Shown: positions 1 through 11,423, counted from the stretch's first letter. The stretch: 27,385 nt of DNA from Glomus cerebriforme (GCA_003550305.1 QKYT01000688.1:23269-50653); one strand, 5' to 3'. Program-made: numbers and translations. Notes: generated by a model from the sequence alone, not told the origin.

Positions 1-2
1 AT

Positions 3-2628
3 GAAGTTAAAGCATTTTATTGGTATCAAAAAGCAACAGAAAATGGAAATATAGACGCACAATATGCACTTGGTACCTGTTATGAAAATGGAATTGGTAT
101 TGGAAAAGATGAAGCTAGTGCCTTTTATTGGTATCATAAAGCAGCAGAAAATGGAAATGAAGATGCACAATATGCACTTGGTACTTGTTATGAAAATGGG
201 ATTTGTGTTAAGAAAGATCAATTTGAAGCATTTTATTGGTATCAGAAATCAGTAGAAAATGGAAATAAAGACGCACAATATGCACTTGGTACCTGTTATG
301 AAAATGGAATTGGTATTGGAAAAGATGAAGCTAAAGCCTTTTATTGGTATCAAAAAGCAGCAGAAAATGGAAATATTAATGCACAATATGCACTTGGTAC
401 TTGTTATGAAAATGGGATTTGTGTTATGATGGATCAATTTGAAGCATTTTATTGGTATCAAAAAGCAGCAGAAAATGGAAGTATTGACGCACAATATACA
501 CTTGGTATCTGTTATGAAAATGGAACTGGTATTAAAACAGATAAAGATAAAGCATTTTATTGGTATCAAAATGCAGCAAAAAATGGAAGTATCAATGCAC
601 AATATGCACTTGGTACTTGTTATGAAAATGGAACTGGTATCAGAAAAGATGAAGTTAAAGCATTTTATTGGTATCAAAGAGCAGCAGAAAATAAAAGTAG
701 TAATGCACAATATGCACTTGGTACTTTTTATAAAAATGGAATTGGTATCAGAAAAGATGAAGTTGAAGCCTTTTATTGGTATCAAAAAGCAGCAGAAAAT
801 GGAAATATTAATGCACAATATGCACTTGGTCTCTGTTATGAAAATGGAATTGGCATTGAAAAAAATCAAGTCAATGCATTTTATTGGTATCAAAAANCAN
901 CAGAAAATGGAAGTATTGACGCACAATATACACTTGGAATCTGTTATGAAAATGGAACTGGTATTGAAAAAAATGATAATAAAGCATTTTATTGGTATCA
1001 AAAAGCAGCAGAAAATGGAAGTATTAACGCACAATATGCACTTGGTACCTTTTATGAAAATGGAATTGGCATTGAAAAAGATGAAGTTAAAGCATTTGAG
1101 TATTTTAAAAAACTAGCTAAACAAGAATATCCTAATGCACAAAGCAAACTTAGTCTTTTTTATAAAAATGGAATTGGTATTAAAAAAGATGAAGCTAAAG
1201 CCATTTATTGGTATACAAGAGCAATAAATAATGAAAATAAAAATGAAAGTATTATTGAAAAAGATTATAATAAAGCGTTTGAGTGGATTAATGAAGTAGA
1301 AGAAAAGGAATGTGAAAATGCAACTGAGTGGATTAAAAATGCTTTAAAAAATGAGAGAGTTAAATTAATACCTTATGAGGAATTAATAAATAAAGTATCA
1401 CTCCATGCAGGAGGATTTGGACATATTACAAAATCGTTTTGGACCAAAACAAACAATTATGTTGTTTGTAAAAAATTAACTAATACAACTGATATTAAAC
1501 ATGGCTTATTGGATGCATTTATTCATGAATTAAAAATACATTTGTATCTTGATTATAGTGATCGAATTATACGTTGTTTAGGTGTCAGTTTAGGTAATTA
1601 TAAATACTATATTTTATTTAATATCACTCTATTATTTTAATTATTTACAAATAAATTTCCTCTTTTAGATCAAAAAACAAATGAATATCTCTTTATAATG
1701 CAATACGCTGATGGTGGTGATCTCCAAAATTATCTCAAAAATAATTTTAAGAATTTGACTTGGGATAATAAGAAAAAATTAGCATTTCAAATTGCAGATG
1801 GACTAAATTATTTACATAATGAAAATGTTTTACACAGAGATCTTGTAAGTATTAATTTATCAGTATTTAATACAAATTTTTAATAGTTAATTAATTATAT
1901 TTTAATGTTTTTATTTTTTAGCATTCTAAAAATATAGTTATTCATGAAAATAATGCTAAAATCACAGATTTTGGTATTTCAAAAATTCAAAATATTCAAA
2001 ATTCAACAGTTTATATTGGAAATTTTGGTATTGTTGCTTATATGGAACCAAAACGTATTTTGGATCCAAAATTTCCATATACCAAATCCTCAGATATTTA
2101 TAGCTTTGGTGTATTAATGTGGGAGATTTCTAGTGGGTATCCTCCATTTAAAGAAGTTGATGATAAAATTACACTTGCTATTTCTATTAATACTGGTATT
2201 CGTGAAGCTACAATTCCTAACACTCCTTATGAATATGAAAAACTCTATAAAAAATGTTGGAATCAAGAACCTGAACAAAGACCAACTGTAAATGAAGTAT
2301 TGGATGAATTTGAAAAAATGGGTTTTAGTATTAATAATAAATCAATCAAAGGTATATATTATTATATAATAATTTATTAAATTATATATTATTAAGTTAT
2401 AAAGTTACTAATTCAGTTTAATTAAATTATAATAAAGAATCTGTAAAGGAAAATAATAATATAACCTCAAAATCACAAGCTTGTGATAAATCTAGCGAAT
2501 ATATTCAATCTTCTGATTTATCTTCTAATTTATGCAGTAAGTTTATAATTGTTTATTTTATTTGATTTCTTATTTTGATTTAAAACTGATTATCCTAATT
2601 TATTATTCTAGTTAATATTGAACATTAA
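3..2628 (+). CDS. Sel1-repeat / protein kinase fusion, 5' partial, five exons
   Basis: The reading frame is open from the window edge, so the true start lies upstream. My exon model is 3-1593, 1669-1844, 1922-2351, 2438-2536, 2612-2628 (TAA), all introns GT-AG and 75-86 bp, giving about 770 visible residues. Residues 3-398 are about eleven 36-residue Sel1-like repeats (AFYWYQKAAENG..AQYALG.CYENGIGI pattern), which form alpha-alpha scaffolds for protein contacts. From about residue 452 follows a kinase domain: glycine loop AGGFG, lysine in VVCKKL, HRDLHSKN catalytic loop (about 586), DFG (about 605), MEP in place of APE, then DIYSFGVLMWE and the CW..EPEQRPT C-lobe motif. All residues needed for catalysis are present. 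Splicing restores RCLGVSL-DQKTNEYLF and HRDL-HSKNIVI, which supports the model. The last two short exons are less certain. Sel1-TKL kinase fusions are typical of Glomeromycotina; the substrate is unknown. Two N bases sit at 897 and 900. Confidence 0.9.
9..1196 (+). repeat. Eleven tandem 108-bp Sel1-repeat units
   Basis: Units start every 108 bp (9, 117, 225, 333, 441, 549, 657, 765, 873, 981, 1089), each encoding 36 residues. Units 1-10 are nearly identical at DNA level; the eleventh is diverged and a partial twelfth leads into the linker. Units 1-2 and 3-4 match as a 216-bp higher-order pair (alternating GIGIGKDEA and GICV..DQF ends). Units 5 and 9 also resemble each other, pointing to recent amplification by unequal exchange. 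Confidence 0.93.
1594..2611 (+). other. Four spliceosomal introns of the Sel1-kinase gene
   Basis: Introns are 1594-1668 (GTAATT...TTTTAG), 1845-1921 (GTAAGT...TTTTAG), 2352-2437 (GTATAT...AAAG) and 2537-2611 (GTAAGT...TCTAG). Each contains in-frame stops if read through. The first two are secure because kinase homology runs across the joints; the last two rest only on open frame and splice signals. The alternative acceptor CAG at 2414-2416 for intron 3 leads directly to a stop. Confidence 0.75.
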
Positions 2629-3039
2629 ACTAGCCAAATTTATATTACTTTTATATTCTTATTATTAAATATAAAATCAATAAAATCATATGAAATAAAT
2701 TATTTTGCATAATCTATTTCTTAAATAAAAAAGTTTCTATCTCCAAAATTGTTGTTAAATTATTTACTGTATCTAAAAATTATCATGGAAATTAATTAAT
2801 AATGATATAAAGTACATTTAAATAGAAAAATAAGATCCATTAATTTTGACTAAATTAGTAAATTTGATTACTCATATATGCCAAATGCCAGATTTATATG
2901 AAATACCTATGTATTTGTATTTCTCTCTATATATTAATTAGGAAATTTTTTAAAGGAATATTTATCAATAAATAAATCATGAGCAGATTATACAGATATT
3001 ATTTCTTATATAAATAACTTTTCTTACCACATCAAAGCC
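2629..3039. other. AT-rich spacer, no gene seen
   Basis: About 410 bases after the Sel1-kinase stop hold only AT-rich sequence with frequent stops in all frames. The start presumably includes the 3' untranslated region; no convincing structural element was recognised. Confidence 0.6.
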
Positions 3040-3673
3040 AACAGAATTAACCTCGACGTGATCGAAAAGGTGGATATAATCATTACCAATCAGCTATACT
3101 CACACTTTATCAAATCCCATCATCTAAAGATTCCCAACCTACATGGACATTAACAATAGTTTTACCCAATAGTTAACAATTGTATAAATTCATCATTAAA
3201 ATCTCTATTTCATGTTTTTATAGCCACTAAAGATACATTTATACAAACGGTTCCCTATCGAGCGTGAACAACTCAGTTAATATGAGTATAGGTTGAATCA
3301 ACATCCATATAATTCAATAGTGGAATTTCTAAATAGCCTTTATCCATAAAAACTGGAAGCTATTTATACCACTATACTTGCTATTTTCTTAAGTTTTAAG
3401 GTCAATATACATAGTAACAATCAGCAGCTATAGATGTGATTAATCACGTTCAACACTTACTGCAAGTTACAATGAACTGCTCTAGACAAATATTTAGGGT
3501 CCTTAATAATGAATATTATAGATATTGTATATAGAAAAAATAGAGTTTAAATTAATCAAAGTAAAAAAATTACTCAAAAGCAAGAAGAAGGAAACGAAAT
3601 AGTATGTCTATTAGCAAAATTGGAAAGTGCTAGTAATTTTAAATTAGAAGATAGTATAGACAATTTTAATTAG
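3040..3673 (+). pseudogene. Decayed LINE-type RNase H fragment
   Basis: Translated in shifting frames, this stretch shows the skeleton of a retrotransposon RNase H domain. Around 3043 is a peptide RRDRKGGYNHYQSAILTL. At about 3237 is IYTNGS in place of the expected TDGS. Around 3300 comes SIGWI, then near 3420-3450 a QSAAIDVINH-like segment (YTDSQS..V region), and near 3590-3640 EGNEIVCLLAKL, matching the EGNE-ADxLAK end of the domain. At least three frame changes and several stops make it non-functional, and the first catalytic Asp reads as Asn. It parallels the better preserved RNase H at 15222-15704. The call rests on motif order only; the reverse transcriptase region was not recognised upstream. 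Confidence 0.5.
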
Positions 3674-5887
3674 TAATAATGTAAACATATCTATTATCCG
3701 AGTAGATATAGTCCTCCAGTATGGCATAAGTAAGTATAGTAATTATAGTAGCATCATACTCATTATATTCCACATACACCAAAGTAAATTTAAATAAATT
3801 TTTTTTTAATTATTTAATTAAATAAACACGTTCATGGCCATAATACACTCATAGGCACAATATTGTTATAATGAAAAATTTATTGCTCTGATATATAATA
3901 TATAATAAAAACTAATACAACAGCAGAAAAATGCAAAATTTTATTCTATATTTACATAAAAAGGAAAAAAAAAAATAACTAATCAATCATAAGAAAATTT
4001 TTAAAATATGAAAAAAAAAATATTTTTTTTTAAATTTTTGCAATAACGATTGGTAATTTTGGTAATTAAAAATTATAAAAAAGTTGTTTTTTAATACATG
4101 ATTATTCCTTATTTAGAGAAAAAGAAATGAATAAATAAAATAAATCATTTTTTTTAAACCAATTGATTTTCCATTTTGATTATCTGTCCGTGACTAGTGT
4201 ATCAGTGAAATGATTGTTGGTGAATCCACTTAGCGTAATAAATCTTTTTGCTTTATTAATTACATCTAATACATATTGATATTAAACAATCAGTTTTGAT
4301 GCATTTAAAAAAGAATCAAATTAATATATTTTTGTGTATATTCTATGCGCAACTTGATCAACAAAATATTTAGAATTATTCATTTGTTACACAGCTTGAT
4401 CATTAGAATATAAGAATATAAAATGCTGTAATAATAACGGGGTATACCGAATTTTAGCATTATATGCACGTTTGAAATGTAATATTACAGAAACTTAGAA
4501 CTATTCTGTTAAGAATTTTCTTGTGTTTTTTTTTTTTTTGCATCACAACCTGGTACACATTTCACTAAAACATGCAAGCAATTTAAAGTATTGGATATAA
4601 AATGTTTACAATGTATATTATTAATTAAGAAATTTAAAAAATGAATTCAATATTTTAGATGGCGGAATCGTTAATTCCGATTAATAATTATTAATAATGA
4701 AAATTTAATGAATTAATTCTATTAAGTTTATTCTTTAAAATTCAGAAAAGGCTATTTTTGTGGCGTGTTTGTTTTTCAGTTTTTTTGGATCTAATATTAA
4801 TTTTGTGATCTAAAAGAAAGATTACAATACTATTATGTCTTTTGATATGGTACAATATTGATAATTATTATATTAAATTTATTAAATAAATTATGACACT
4901 ATCAGTGAATGAATTTTTAATTATCCGCTAAATTTATAATCCGGGATCAATGAGCTTAAACTAACATAGTAAATCGTGTACATAAAAAATATTCCAGAAA
5001 TAAGCTGTGATACAAACAAAAAAAACATTCTGATTTATATTCAGGAAAATTAGATCCCACATATTGGTATCAACAGGTGGCTTAAAATTTTTTTGTTTAT
5101 AATTAGAATTTTATTATAGCTAATATTGATATCAATGCCGAGTAAAAAAAAAAACTGTTGGCTATATTAAAATGATATAAATTATGTTTACAATTTATGT
5201 TATTAAACACTTTGAAAGAATCAATATTTTTGGTCTGACAGTCCTGATGATTCTCGCATAGTATAAGAACTTTTAAAAATTTTTTTCATGATTTATCAAA
5301 AAAAAATAAAGGTTCATAAGATATCCGCCTACCAGTTCGCCGCAGTACACCTAAAAAACATGGAATAGATTAGGCGCAAACACCGATCATCAGGCACAGC
5401 CAAATCATGCGTTGCACAATTCAGAAATTTAGATTAACCTGTATAAATATCTAATAACGGTTACACAGGAATTTTTTTAGTTAGATAGATAGATAAGAAC
5501 GATTAAATTATTGCAGCAAATAACTTTTTCAAATATATTTTCTCCATGTTCATTATTTTCACAAAGAAATGTTTTGATTCTTAGCTTTTATTTGGCTAAA
5601 TATATTTGTGTAATTAATACCAAATATTACATCATATTATTAATTAATTTTTTTTAATATATAAGCAAATGTTTAACGAGATTTTGTGTAAGGCGACTAG
5701 TTATTCCGACAAATCAAATATTAATGATTTGTCCGTATGTGCCATTTATTATTGAAATAATCATGTTAAAATTATTGCGATTATCTTTGTTTAATCTTAT
5801 GGTCCATTTTTAATGAGAAAATAAAAATATAAAAAGGTAGAGTTTAAAACCTTTTTGATCACTCTAATTTACCAATATCCTTTTCCA
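3674..5887. other. Long AT-rich intergenic region
   Basis: About 2.2 kb with no supported gene on either strand: homopolymer runs, frequent stops, a short TAGA tract near 5484, and one hairpin with 9-bp arms GACAAATCA / TGATTTGTC at 5708-5716 and 5725-5733. The last few hundred bases presumably contain the promoter of the SARA_C-kinase gene, but no core element can be named with confidence. Confidence 0.5.
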
Positions 5888-8800
5888 ATGTCTTCCAACA
5901 ATCTAATACCTTTAGTTGTTGAAGTAATTCCCTACGTACTTCGAGTTCTTGTTTATACACACGATATCTATCACAGCAAACCCGAGGATCACAATATGCC
6001 TAAATTCACTTTATTTACTTCTGGTGTATATCATGGCGATCCTTTGATTCAATTTGACCCTTTTCGTAGTCCTGAAAATCATGGAGTAAGTATTTCCTGT
6101 AAATACAATTCTTATTTTTACAATTAAAATATTAATTGCGTATTTTTACTTATTTTTGAACAATAAAAATAGCATACTATACATTTACCTTGCTGGACTT
6201 TTGTATCTGAGGGTTTAGCTGTTTGTGGACAAAAAGAAATTTCTTTTACACTTTGTCGCAAGAATGAAGAGAAAGAATCAGATTTTCCTGAAGAGATTTT
6301 AGGCCTATATCGTACTACATATTATTTAGCATGCGGAGGTTTAATAGTTGATATTGGAGGGCGTAGTCGCGTAGTTGGAGAATTGTTTCCTGGAGTTAAG
6401 AATATGAGAACTATAATTTACACAAAGAATAAATTTCCAGAAATCAAGGTGGATGCAAATGTTATACATGCTATTCTAATTACTGACGAAGAGCACTTGG
6501 TATATGAGAATTATGGCATGACTCGTTTGCTAGGCCACATGGGTTTTGCAGAAAGAAGATATCCTTTCCCTCAGTGGAGTGATAGGTTTCGTAAAAGTGT
6601 TGTAACAATGACTGATATGGAATCAAGCATATTAAATAAAACTTTAAGAGTAAGAATTCCAGGAGTAAGTGTAACACTGATAAGACAATCAGAAAATAAA
6701 AATCATATCACGTTGCAGATTCCTTCTGATAAGCATGCAAAAGTATGTGATATTATATCAAATTTAAAAATGATGCCACAAGTGATTCTTACTGAGTTAG
6801 ATGAACATGTACCCTCTTATTTAACCTGGAAAGCTGGCCAAAAAGGTCAAATGGGATTACAATGCCAAATGTATTTGCAAATCAGTTTGGTGGTTGTTTC
6901 ATTATGTTTTACAAATATTCAGAAGCAGTTGCTGACACGTTTTTGATTATTGAAGATGGATTTTGTTTACTATTGACAGACAATACATACCAGCTTCTTC
7001 ATCAGGCACTTCTTTCTCGTAATTCATTCTATAAAAAATTTAATGAAGATGCTAGTTTTGAATTGAAATGGGATAAAATTAGTAAAATTAAAGACTCTAA
7101 AATCAGTGGAGATGGAATTTCAAATGTCAACATTATACTTTTAACTTCTTTAATAAAAATTGATGAACGAATTAGAGCTATACCATTAGCAGATTACACT
7201 TCCAAGTTGTTGAATGTGATTTTCAATCACTTCAATTCAATGAAAAAAAGTGATGGATTCAATTTGTCTATAGATTTTGTATTGGAAGAAAATGGTTCTG
7301 TTGATATAACATTCTACAAAAAGCCACCAAATTACGATGATACAGAAATATTGCTTGATAATCTTCGGGATGATTTAGTATTAATAAAACCACCACTAGT
7401 TTGTACTGGACCTTTTGCCTTTCGAATTGAATTTAATGTATGGGGTGGTTGTAGTTCAACATTCATAGACTCAACCGTTTCTTTTTCACATAATGTTAAA
7501 TTGATTGGGGAATCTCCAGAAGGACTCAAGAAGGAAAATAATGAGATGGTTGATTACGCGAATAGCAAAGGCTTCCTTATTAATAATTTTTCTAATTGGA
7601 CAAGTGGACATTATGAAATTGATGAGTTGTTGCGTGATTCTCAATGCAACTTTAAAACATTTGAAACCATAATGGAATGGATTCCATATGAAAACCTGGT
7701 AAATATAGAATACCTTGCAGAAGGAGGGTTTGCCACTGTATATTCAGCTGGTTGGCACCCTGCTTATATTACTGAATATGATATACGCAAACACCGATTT
7801 ACACGAGCATATGAAAAAGATGAAAACTCCACTAGTAAAACTGATAATTTTAGGTATGGCTACTATGATTACGAATCAAACAAATTTATTGAAGATAATA
7901 GTCCCAAGGTTGAAGGTTGTCCTGTGGTATTGAAATCATTTAATAAAACAAATGATAGTCTAACTCATCTATTATATGAGGTAAAGTAATTCAATAATTC
8001 TAATTCTCATTGAAAGTTAAATTCATAATTATTTTTCTTAATTTAGTTAAAACAGTATCGTAAAGTTGCTGGAAATTCCTATATCACTAGATGCTTTGGA
8101 GTAACAAGAAATCCTAAAACTGGTGATTATTTGCTTGTTGTGAATTACCGTGGAATGGATCTTCATAGATTCTTTAATCATGTGAAAAAATCTTCAATAA
8201 TTGTAACATGGAATGAAAGATTAAACATTCTTTATGAGTTGATCATGGGAATAGCCACCATTCATTCTCATGGTCTCGTACATCAAGATCTTCACCCTGG
8301 CAATATATTATATCAGCAACATGTTGCAAAAAATGTATTGAGTTTTGAAAAACATTACTATACCAATAATGGAAAAGCATCTATTACAGATTTTGGTCTA
8401 TGTCGTACAGTAGATAAACATTCAAACAATACAAAAATTTATGGGGTATTACCTTATATAGCTCCAGAAATTCTAATGGGTAAACCTTTTACAAAGGCTT
8501 CAGATATATATAGCCTTGGATCATTAATGTATAAACTTGGAACTGGTTATACACCATTTTATGATATGCCATATGATTATCATTTATGTATGAGAATTAT
8601 TAAAGGAGAACGACCACCACCAATTGATGGAGCTCCTGAATTTTATGAAAAACTGATGAGAAGGTGTTGGGATGAAAATCCTGAAAATCGGTTAACAATA
8701 GAAGAAATTGAAGAAATTGTAAAAACGTGGGTTAATTCTCCTAATGAACCATCTGAGGAAATAAAAAAGGAAATAGAAAAGGCCGAGAATTTTCTTAAAT

Positions 8801-9076
8801 CGCGTCCATCTACCGAAATTTCTGATTTCAATCTTGAAACAAATATTACATATCAGCTTTATTTTAATGATAGAAAATTTTCTAAAGTACTTCCAAGTAT
8901 GTAATTTATATATTATATTGTAATTTCAAATTCAAAATTTACAGCGTATTAATCTTTGATATTACTATTATATAGCAATTGAAATTGAATTTGATATGTC
9001 AAGACTTGATAATCTTATTAATGAGATGAAAGAAGAACTTGAACAAAACAATAGTTCAAATAGAAATTCCTCTTAA
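5888..9076 (+). CDS. SARA_C (DUF3480)-like domain fused to protein kinase; one frameshift
   Basis: Exon model: 5888-6085, 6173-7980 (1-nt frameshift near 6860), 8047-8896, 8976-9076 (TAA); about 985 residues if the shift is read through. Residues 1 to about 400 carry the pattern I know from the C-terminal domain of SARA/endofin (ZFYVE9/ZFYVE16): YTHDIYH, LFTSGVYHG, PFRSPENHG, LPCWTFVSEGL, RYPFPQWSDRFRK, IPSDKHAKV and a late IIEDGF segment. In those endosomal adaptors it follows a FYVE finger; none is seen here. After a linker comes a kinase: glycine loop AEGGFATVY (about 581), a roughly 60-residue insert, lysine in PVVLKSF (about 654), HQDLHPGN (non-RD, Arg to Gln, about 748), DFG (784), APE (808) and CW.ENPENR. 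Catalytic Lys, Asp and Asn are kept, so activity is plausible. The first in-frame ATG is 5888; the frame is open back to about 5825, so upstream exons are possible. Splices restore HG-HTIHL and LLYE-LKQY. Confidence 0.85.
6086..8975 (+). other. Three introns of the SARA_C-kinase gene
   Basis: Introns are 6086-6172 (GTAAGT...AATAG, 87 bp), 7981-8046 (GTAAAG...TTTAG, 66 bp) and 8897-8975 (GTATGT...TATAG, 79 bp). The upstream CAG at 8942-8944 would give an almost immediate stop, so the later acceptor is preferred; it yields a charged C-terminal tail ending in NRNSS. A fourth intron at 6846-6922 would also restore frame across the 6860 lesion, but its donor GTCAAA is weak and it would remove residues that fit the SARA_C pattern. 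Confidence 0.75.
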
Positions 9077-10530
9077 AAAATAATTATTATTTGATGAAAC
9101 AAAACATATTTCCATTTCACAGTTGATTAGTAATTTTTCAGGTATGTATTCATTAGCATTACTAGCCATTTGTTTTTCGCAAATCAGATTTATTTTACAA
9201 TTTTTTCGGCAACAAGAAAAATAAATAAATAATTTTTTAAATTTAAAGTTTTTATTGGTTTTCGTTTTATAATTTATTTAATTTATAGTTTAAATGTATA
9301 TTTACACAAATGATCATATTCTTCGTCCATGATTTTTTACATAACACTAAGTCCGAAGTTTTGCAAATTATTCGTTACATAGATCTTGTGCTAATAGTGA
9401 TACAAAAAAAATTTGTGCTCTATCATACAGTAATAATCATCCACTAAACTGTACATGGTCTAGATGTTGTAATCGATTCGAAACCTGATTTTGTTGTCTT
9501 TGTGGCTTAGAGATGATATGATTTAAGTGAACCCTTTAAATATCAGACTTAGTTTTAATTCGGTTACTAAACCAGTTGAAACTGGTTTGAAACGATATAC
9601 AGCATAATTAAAAATATTTTTGATTATTTGGTGGCGCAATCCGGCGTAATAACTTAAAATAAACCAATCGTTATGCGCGATATTTATCTTTAAATTTAGA
9701 TGAAATTATTTAGATTTTTTTTTTCTATATTGATCGAGACTTTGACGCTTCTATTTCTATTTTTAAATATACAATCGCATTAATAGAACAAAAGTTACTT
9801 ACTAAAAATATGTTCTGATTTAATAATTTTATCAAATGAAATATAATAAATTATTAATAGCGATTTATAATTTTAACTAAAATTATAATATCGTACCGTA
9901 CTATAATTTTGAACCCGAATAACCGAAAAATATAAAAATCGACTTTCTGAATTTCAAATACTAAATTCAATAGAATTCATTCATTAACAGATCAAAAATC
10001 ATATCACTAATCATGTGATATTAATTAGCATATCTAAGATGAGGGTTGGGATTACTTTTTACGTAGTATAAAGGGGATTAAGAATACTTTTTTTTTTGTG
10101 CTTTTGTTATATCAAATTAAACAGTTTATTTTTATATAGCTTTTTTTTATTCATAACAAATTTTGCTATACAATTGAATAATAAATCAAATTTAAAATTT
10201 ATTAATATTATTAGTTATTTATGTAATAATGTATGTATTTTTATTATTAAATTATATCGTTGTTAATCTCAACTGGAAAAGCAGCTGCAGGAAAAACTTT
10301 CTCAAGGGAGACAAAAAAAAAAGTAACATATGTTTATTATTAATAACGCTGGTTTCTAAGGTGAAGAAATAAAATGTAATTTCTCTAGAAACATTTTTTT
10401 AAAAGTCATTTTCGCATATATTGGTTACTAAAACAATAATAAAAAATGATAATTTGCAAAAAATTTGCGTGAAGTGGAAGGAAGGAGAAAGAGTTCTTTT
10501 ATGGATACCTTTTGAAATCAATTTTACTTA
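9077..10530. other. AT-rich intergenic region
   Basis: No gene is supported. It begins with the likely 3' untranslated region of the kinase gene (AATAAATAAATAA near 9220). A perfect hairpin with 8-bp arms AAACCAGT / ACTGGTTT and loop TGAA lies at 9569-9588. The rest is AT-rich with stops in all frames. Confidence 0.5.
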
Positions 10531-10540
10531 CGGGTATGGT

Positions 10541-10792
10541 ACGAAATCCCGAAACTCAAAATCCCGAAATCCAAAATCCCGACAGGGTCAAAATCCCGAC
10601 AGGTACGAAATCCCAAAAAATTGGCCCGCATTAAGCTTTAATGCTGACCGAAATTATAATTCGTGATTTATTAAACTTCTGAAAAAAATCCCGAAACTTA
10701 ATTCCGGGCGGCATTAAAGCTTAATGCGGGCCAATTTCGGGATTTCGTACCTGTCGGGATTTTGAGTTTCGGGATTTTGGACGGCCATGGCT
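10541..10792. mobile_element. Foldback (hairpin) repeat element, AAATCCCGA-rich
   Basis: Two long imperfect inverted arms (about 10541-10644 and 10711-10792) face each other around a 65-bp centre. Perfect pairs include 10598-10614 with 10739-10755 (17 bp) and 10623-10644 with 10711-10732 (22 bp). Each arm contains direct AAATCCCGA sub-repeats and is much more GC-rich than the surroundings. There is no transposase. This is the form of a non-autonomous foldback transposon; I could not define a target duplication. Confidence 0.7.
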
Positions 10793-11068
10793 ATGCTATT
10801 TTTGTTATTTGGAAATGGGATTTCTATTTTTTTTTGTTTATAGATGTAAAAAAAGTTCAAATTGCTAAACCTTTATTAGAAATAATCTCATTCAATTCTA
10901 CCATGTCAATTATGTAATAATCATGAGCACATGAGGGGTTTTTTATTTTAATATAAATATCCTTTAGATTAAAAATATTTAAAAAAAAAATTTATCATCG
11001 GAATTTAAATATTAAATTTTTTATTATTCAATTTTATAACGAAATTTTCTTTTTATTTATAAATAAAA
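10793..11068. other. AT-rich spacer upstream of small basic ORF
   Basis: About 275 bases without coding signal; presumably includes the promoter of the following small gene. No specific site recognised. Confidence 0.4.
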
Positions 11069-11423
11069 ATGACTGAAATATCAACCACAAATTAAAATCA
11101 CTGCTATTTCCTTTTCAATCTCATCAAAAAATATCACTCCAGAAACACCAACTCATCCATTAACTTACAATTTTGAAGATGATAATATTTCTTCACCTAC
11201 TAATAAAAAACAAAAATTAAATACATTATTACGTTCTAATTCATTATTTAAACGATATCGTACGGAAACTTATACAAAAAATTATGAATTTAATGGCGGC
11301 TTTTTTGGTTACTTTGATACTTTAGTATCAAAAATAAAGTACAAAATAAATTATGCTTTAAAACGTATTAAATTTAAATGCAGGAGACATAAAGAAAAGA
11401 AATCAAGAACTAAAACATTATAA
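11069..11423 (+). pseudogene. Small basic hypothetical protein, single-base frameshift
   Basis: An ATG at 11069 (context AAAAATGAC) opens MTEISTTN and then hits TAA at 11093. One base over, a frame runs uninterrupted from 11094 to TAA at 11421, about 109 codons without a single internal Met, so it cannot start by itself. Ignoring one T at 11093 joins the two into about 117 residues. The product has a Ser/Thr/Asn-rich N-terminal third (ISSKNITPETPTHPL), a middle LLRSNSLFKRYR segment and a strongly basic C-terminus (FKCRRHKEKKSRTK). An open frame this long in such AT-rich DNA suggests a real gene recently inactivated, or a sequencing error. No domain recognised and function unknown. Confidence 0.5.

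Noticed and set aside
249..1034. 261-codon open frame on the minus strand through the Sel1 array, and a parallel plus-strand frame at 439-1116
   Set aside because: Both are periodic shadows: a stop-free frame in one 108-bp unit stays stop-free in all copies. The frame with Sel1 and kinase homology is the real one.
6480..6677. Minus-strand frame inside the SARA_C exon
   Set aside because: Antisense to strongly conserved-looking coding sequence; no motif of its own.
7332..7529. Minus-strand frame within the kinase gene
   Set aside because: Shadow of the plus-strand coding exon.
9470..9540. Possible tRNA (GATTCGAAAC T-loop-like string)
   Set aside because: No matching acceptor, D-arm or anticodon stem could be paired around it.
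10421..10666. 81-codon plus-strand frame
   Set aside because: Begins at TTG and its second half is the foldback element read as Lys-Ser-Arg repeats; no sign of a gene.
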